Shown here: positions 18,920-23,007 of the stretch, one piece after another
Layout of the letters: each line of letters starts with the position of its first letter
How positions within the stretch are numbered: the stretch's first letter is position 1
Assembly: GCA_036897095.1 (NCBI GenBank)
Contig: JAYMSP010002665.1
Coordinates: 1-23,007, forward strand
DNA length: 23,007 bases
Direction of reading: 5' to 3'
Source: Plantago elongata
Lineage: Eukaryota > Streptophyta > Magnoliopsida > Lamiales > Plantaginaceae
The notes under the pieces: model-generated
Told to the model about the DNA's origin: nothing
The model's database searches: none
Seen by the model: only the letters and a program-made list of their open reading frames with translations
Translations under genes and position numbers: made by a program

Positions 18920-20326
18920 ATGAGTTCTCAAAGAAGCATTTTGAAGATCATAATTGCATCTAATTTCATAGTTCTTGTTTTGTTACTGTTTCAAGTTGTC
19001 CTAGCACATGCTCAAGATGACAAGGTTAATGTGTCTATATACTATGAATCAATGTGTCCGTATAGCGCAAACTTCATAGTAAACCAACTAGTCAAGATTT
19101 TCCAGACAGATCTTGCTAACATTGTCAATCTCCGGCTGGTCCCTTGGGGCAATGCGCGGTTTACATCCAACAACACATGGATTTGTCAGGTTCCGTTTTG
19201 TTCTCCCTCTTGATTTTTAGTTAAGAACAAACCTGCGGTGCAGCCGTGCAGCTATATTACATGTATTGATCAGTTAGCAATGTTGTCAATCCCGACGAGA
19301 TCCCACTAACCCGGTGTGGTTTGGCACCTGGGCGGGATTGACATGCTCATTCCGGGCAAATCCTGGCCAGGATTGCAGTCTGGATCCCAGATATCCCGGA
19401 CGGGATATAAAAGTTTAGGGGCAAATTGATAATTTTTTCTAATTAAAACTTTATACATTGCAAATTTACAAACAAGCCCATTTTTCTTCAATTTCTGACT
19501 TTCTACCACCTTAATGAAGTTATTTCTAAGGTGTTAAGTTTATGTTATAATGTATTGCAAATCATATATTTAACTTCAATATCCCGGTCATCCCAGTAGC
19601 TTGATCCCGCTATCCCAGTTTTTTGGTTAAGCGCAACACGACGCGATCCGGGATTAACAACACTGTCAGTTAGAACCTCACTTTTGCATCTCTTGATTAA
19701 GTAATGTTGTTGCAGCATGGTGAAGATGAGTGCCTGCTAAATGCAATGGAAGCTTGCGCCATATACGCCTGGCCTAATGTGGTATATTTCATTCTTGTAT
19801 AGTATATATGCTGCTATGTTTAACAAGTAACAGCAAGAACATGAACATCTGTCTATGTATCGTTTCAGAAAACGCATTTCAAGTATGTGCATTGCATAGA
19901 AAATCTACATTTAATGAACAGGCACACAGAATGGCAGTCTTGTTTCAGTGCAACAGGTTTGGATCCCAAGACAGTCCAGGATTGTTACGACAACGGGCTT
20001 GCAAACCAGGTAAGTAGAGGTGTGTTAGTAATTTGAATACATAACAAAGATAACGTGACCTCGTGGATTCTGATTCTTAAGTCGAACCTGCAATGCAGCT
20101 AGAGAAAACATATGGTGATGAAACAAAGAACTTGAATCCTCCACACAAATATGTACCGTGGGTAGTCGTGAATGGCTTGCCTTCTCCAAATTTTATCGCT
20201 TCTACTTGTGAAGCTTACAAAGGAGATACGATACCAATGGCTTGCAGATCAACTTCTAATGGGATCAGTTCACTTGCAGAAGCTGCTTCGACACCTGCTG
20301 TTAAACCAAATGATGTACCTCCATGA
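18920..20326 (+). CDS. GILT-like thiol reductase, copy 1, altered active site
   Basis: Four exons (18920-19189, 19716-19781, 19869-20009, 20099-20326) encode 234 aa, all joined in phase 0. An N-terminal hydrophobic signal (about residues 9-32, ending AHAQ) points to the secretory or vacuolar route. The GILT signature CQHGEDECLLNAMEAC (89-104) is intact across the exon 1/2 junction, followed by HFKYVHCIE, EWQSCF, the DCYDNG segment and HKYVPWVVVNG. Family members reduce disulfides with a CxxC pair. Here that site reads C46-P-Y-S49, so the second redox cysteine is missing. Relative to copy 2, the last intron is absent and LPLQDDYPNF is shortened to LPSPNF. The C-terminal tail is longer (to TPAVKPNDVPP). 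Intron 1 holds a MITE. The frame is open, so the gene looks expressed but perhaps not a normal reductase. The Arabidopsis relative is OSH1 (At5g01580). Confidence 0.86.
19278..19665. mobile_element. hAT-type MITE in intron 1 of GILT copy 1
   Basis: The element is 388 bp. Its termini are CAATGTTGTCAATCCCG on the left and, in reverse complement, CAGTGTTGTTAATCCCG on the right (15 of 17 identical). Perfect 8-bp duplications TCAGTTAG flank it at 19270-19277 and 19666-19673. CA[A/G]TG ends with an 8-bp duplication define the hAT superfamily. Subterminal DNA is rich in CCCGG and GGGAT words (ATATCCCGG, GATCCGGG). No transposase is encoded, so it is non-autonomous. It accounts for most of the size difference between this intron (526 nt) and the matching intron of copy 2 (86 nt). 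Confidence 0.92.
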
Positions 20327-21167
20327 AACATTAGTGGAGTATCTAGTACGCATACTGCTGCTTGATTCTTTGTACTCTGGGTCTGGGGACAGATTTTTTA
20401 GAGCTTTCAGCATTTAGATCATCAAGAAATAGCAAATCTACAGGCCTGTTGCTAGCAAGCAAGATATTTAATTTATAATATCATCTATTTTCTGCCTAAA
20501 ATATTGTTCGGAAATCAAGAATATCCTACAATGCGTAACTGTTTGGTGGTTCACTCTCACCATTCCAGCTGAGTGTATTGCACTTCGCCAAGTATACATG
20601 TTAAAAGTTTATAATGAATCGAGATCGAGACCATTGCATAACATGCATCAATCAGCTACCACATCTATATTATGAGGCACGAATAAGTTTACATTTGAAT
20701 CTGATTTACCAAAACATGCAGTTCACAATCTTCTAAAACTACCAGATTACCAGGACAAAGAATCTAAAAGTGTAGGGAAATGTGCAAGGCCTTTTGGTCC
20801 TCAGGAACTAGGCTTCAGATTGACTTCCTAATTAGCCAAGCAAGGTATAAAATGTGGCCCATCTTTAATTAAAATTTAAAACTGTCTTCAATAATTTTAC
20901 CAACCATCTGATATTCATAGACCAGACAATGAATAAAGTCAAGAAATTAATAAAACAGATAAACAACAGTAAAGTCAGAAATCCTGCATTTATTTATCCA
21001 GCATGGAGGCAGACAAATCCAACCAGAATGCTTTGAAACCAAATCTGCTAAAGAGAAAGTCATAAATTCTGAGTTAGTAGAGACAAGATACAGATAAAGA
21101 AAGAGTAAAGCTATGATGCCATACATTATTGAATAAATAGTTGGACAATCCAGCAGAAATTCCTATC
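20327..21167. other. Spacer between the two GILT genes
   Basis: This should contain the 3' UTR of copy 1 and the promoter of copy 2. No further gene, tandem repeat or clear TATA box was seen. The 81-codon frame at 20172-20417 is a shadow of exon 4. Confidence 0.5.
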
Positions 21168-22161
21168 ATGGCTTCTCAAAGACTAATTTTGAAGTTTACA
21201 AGTTTCTCATCTCTCATACTACTAGTTTTGTTACTATGTCAAGCTGATCATGCCTATGCAGATGGTGGTAGAGTTAAGTTGTCTTTGTACTACGAAGCAC
21301 TTTGTCCGTTTTGCGCGAACTTCATCGTGAATCAACTCGTTAAGATTTTCCAAACAGATCTTGTTAACGTTGTGGATCTCAGGCTTGTTCCTTGGGGCAA
21401 CACTCAGATTTCACCCAACAATACATGGATTTGCCAGGTTCATTTCTTTTCTTCTGGTACCTGTACATAGAAACACTGTTATCTTGTTTTTATGGAAATG
21501 GAATGAATGAATATATTCTGCAGCATGGTGTGGATGAGTGTCGGCTAAATGCTATGGAAGCTTGTGCAGTTGATGCTTGGCCTAATGTGGTAGGTCTCAC
21601 ACAAACTCTCAATATTTTTCATTTAAGTTGTAATAAGAGAGATGCAACAGTAAGAAGGAAAAGTGCTGCCCTTGTATCATTACAGGACGCACATTTCAGA
21701 TTTGTGCATTGCGTAGAACGTTTGCATTTGATGCAAAGGCATACAGAATGGCAATCTTGTTTCCGTGCGACCAGTTTGGATCCCAGGCCTGTCCAGAATT
21801 GCTATAACAGCGGACTTGCATACAGGGTAAGTAGATATACAGTTCTTACTTGGACACATAGAGTCAAGATACTTTAGATCCTGAAAATGATACAGAAATC
21901 TGCAATGCAGCTTGAGAAAACATATGCTGAAGAAACGGTTAATCTGAATCCTCGACACAAATTCGTACCGTGGGTAGTTGTGAACAACTTGCCTCTTCAA
22001 GATGTCAGTCTATCTACAAACTCATTCACATGCATTTTGCATTCATACTGAAATAGTGATCATATATGCTATTCTTGCAACAGGACTACCCGAATTTTAT
22101 AGCATACATTTGCAAAGCTTACAGAGGATACAATTTGCCAAAGGCTTGTAAACAAGGTTAA
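21168..22161 (+). CDS. GILT-like thiol reductase, copy 2, intact CxxC
   Basis: Five exons (21168-21437, 21524-21589, 21686-21826, 21911-22003, 22084-22161) encode 215 aa, all in phase 0. The start at 21168 (MASQRLILK) aligns with MSSQRSILK of copy 1, and exons 1-3 have identical lengths in both copies (270, 66 and 141 nt). The signal peptide ends near residue 31 (HAYA). The redox site is C46-P-F-C49, the signature CQHGVDECRLNAMEAC is complete, and FVHCVE, EWQSCF, QNCYNSG and HKFVPWVVVN follow. The last exon gives DYPNFIAYICKAYRG and ends KACKQG. Plant GILT proteins are lysosome/vacuole-type or secreted thiol reductases; Arabidopsis OSH1 was linked to sulfur and O-acetylserine metabolism (family knowledge). 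The stop follows shortly after the last conserved Cys, whereas copy 1 reads on for about 25 residues through DNA that still resembles the 3' UTR here. Confidence 0.92.
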
Positions 22162-22690
22162 CGAAGGTTTGTGCAGATCAATTCACCTGCAGATAATGCT
22201 ACTTTGACGGCTCAAGTTTGTTGTGCTGTAGGGAGGTGAAAACTTAACACCAGTCACAAAAAGCAGCAGAAGCTCTGAATTTGGTGTGTACAAAATGCTT
22301 CAAAATAATCTTCAGATGACCTGATGGATTCATATGTAATTCTCTCATTTGGTGTTCGTGTAAATTTCACTATTTATACTTAAATGAAGTGAATATTAGT
22401 ACTATACTACTACAGTACTACTACACTATATCCTTATCACATTCAACTGTGTCTCTCAAATCAAACAGAGGAACAGTACATTTTCAACTACAAGCATCTG
22501 AAAACATCAAATTCCTAAGATTACTGCAGACAGTTATTGGCAGCCATGCCTGTTTACAAATCGAAGAGCGACTAAATGAAACATAATCAAGTAAAATGGC
22601 TTTTAAGTGAACCTAGTGATCACTCGCAGATAGTCTATCTGACTTCATGGTAATACTCACTACTACATAGCTACATGTAGATCAAAGAGC
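22162..22690. other. 3' flank of GILT copy 2
   Basis: The 3' UTR of GILT copy 2 is expected here. A 65-codon plus-strand frame at 22389-22586 has no recognisable similarity. No other gene is seen. The boundary with the retrotransposon on the right is not resolved. Confidence 0.4.
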
Positions 22691-23007
22691 AGCTTATTTA
22701 AGAATCAGTTTTGCAAACACCTTCTCCAGTGAAACTATTCTCCAGTAACCATAATCAGTTTCATTTCTGAGTGAGTGAAGGAAGTGAAAGAACTATTTTC
22801 CCTATCTATTCATAAAATAAAAAGGGGTATATATACAAGTACAAGCTATAATCTAAATACTAATCTAATCAGAAACTAATCTAACTAGAGTTCTATAATA
22901 TAAAAGACTAATCTAATAGACTAATCTAATCAAGAAACTAATACAATTACATAGTCTAACACACCCCCGCAGTCGAAGCTGGAGGAAGTCTGACGCTTAT
23001 GCTGTCA
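22691..23007 (-). mobile_element. 3' end of a copia-like LTR retrotransposon (partial)
   Basis: Read on the minus strand, the window begins inside the element. A purine-rich tract TGCGGGGGTG (22971-22962) is directly followed by TGTTAGACTATG (from 22961), the usual junction of polypurine tract and 3' LTR start. The LTR then has repeated TTAGATTAGT words and a TATATATA box at 22835-22828, about 125 bp in, followed by a plausible transcribed R/U5 part towards 22700. The far LTR end was not located, so the left limit is approximate. The body and the other LTR would lie to the right of the window, so no target duplication can be tested. Confidence 0.65.

Noticed and set aside
21141..21167. An upstream extension of GILT copy 2 beginning at a TTG codon
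   Set aside because: The first ATG at 21168 aligns exactly with the start of copy 1 and directly precedes the signal peptide, so the extension is not needed.
22144..22185. A 20-nt GT...AG segment after the GILT copy 2 stop that would bypass the stop as an intron
   Set aside because: Far shorter than any plausible plant intron.
1..23007. CRISPR arrays, operons, bacterial promoters, tRNA or rRNA genes
   Set aside because: The window is plant nuclear DNA. The repeats seen are diverged tandem duplications or transposon ends, and I saw no tRNA- or rRNA-like sequence.

Overview
The window is nuclear DNA of a flowering plant. The genes are split by GT-AG introns, the intergenic DNA is AT-rich and carries plant-type transposons, and the proteins (TIC56, FLZ zinc finger, plant GILT, GRAS) are plant families. 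A eudicot is likely. I cannot name the species.

Layout. Positions 1-6080 hold no gene I can support, only a degenerate tandem repeat array, AT-rich DNA, a transposon end and a 182-bp duplication. A single-exon GRAS transcription factor (NSP2-like) follows at 6153-7700 (+). After a gene-poor AT-rich stretch there is a small two-exon FLZ zinc-finger gene at 9645-10048 (-), whose second exon is only 64 nt. Its upstream side is a 119-bp tandem duplication that ends at a solo-LTR-like element (10391-12045), into which a 777-bp fold-back element is nested. A two-exon gene for an unrecognised acidic 200-aa protein with three copies of a short hydrophobic motif lies at 12442-13436 (-).

The best understood part is 14033-22161. 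A six-exon TIC56 gene (chloroplast inner-envelope translocon, -) is head-to-head with two tandem GILT-type thiol reductase genes (+). To my knowledge the Arabidopsis homologues are the adjacent loci At5g01590 and At5g01580, so this looks like conserved microsynteny plus a local GILT duplication. The upstream GILT copy has CPYS in place of the CxxC redox site, has lost the last intron together with about four codons, and carries a 388-bp hAT-type MITE with a perfect 8-bp target duplication in its first intron. The downstream copy keeps CPFC and the five-exon structure. The right edge is the 3' end of a minus-strand copia-like LTR retrotransposon.

All exon boundaries were read by eye from splice sites, reading phase and protein similarity remembered from the families. 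In the four multi-exon families each phase sums to an intact reading frame. Nothing was searched against a database.
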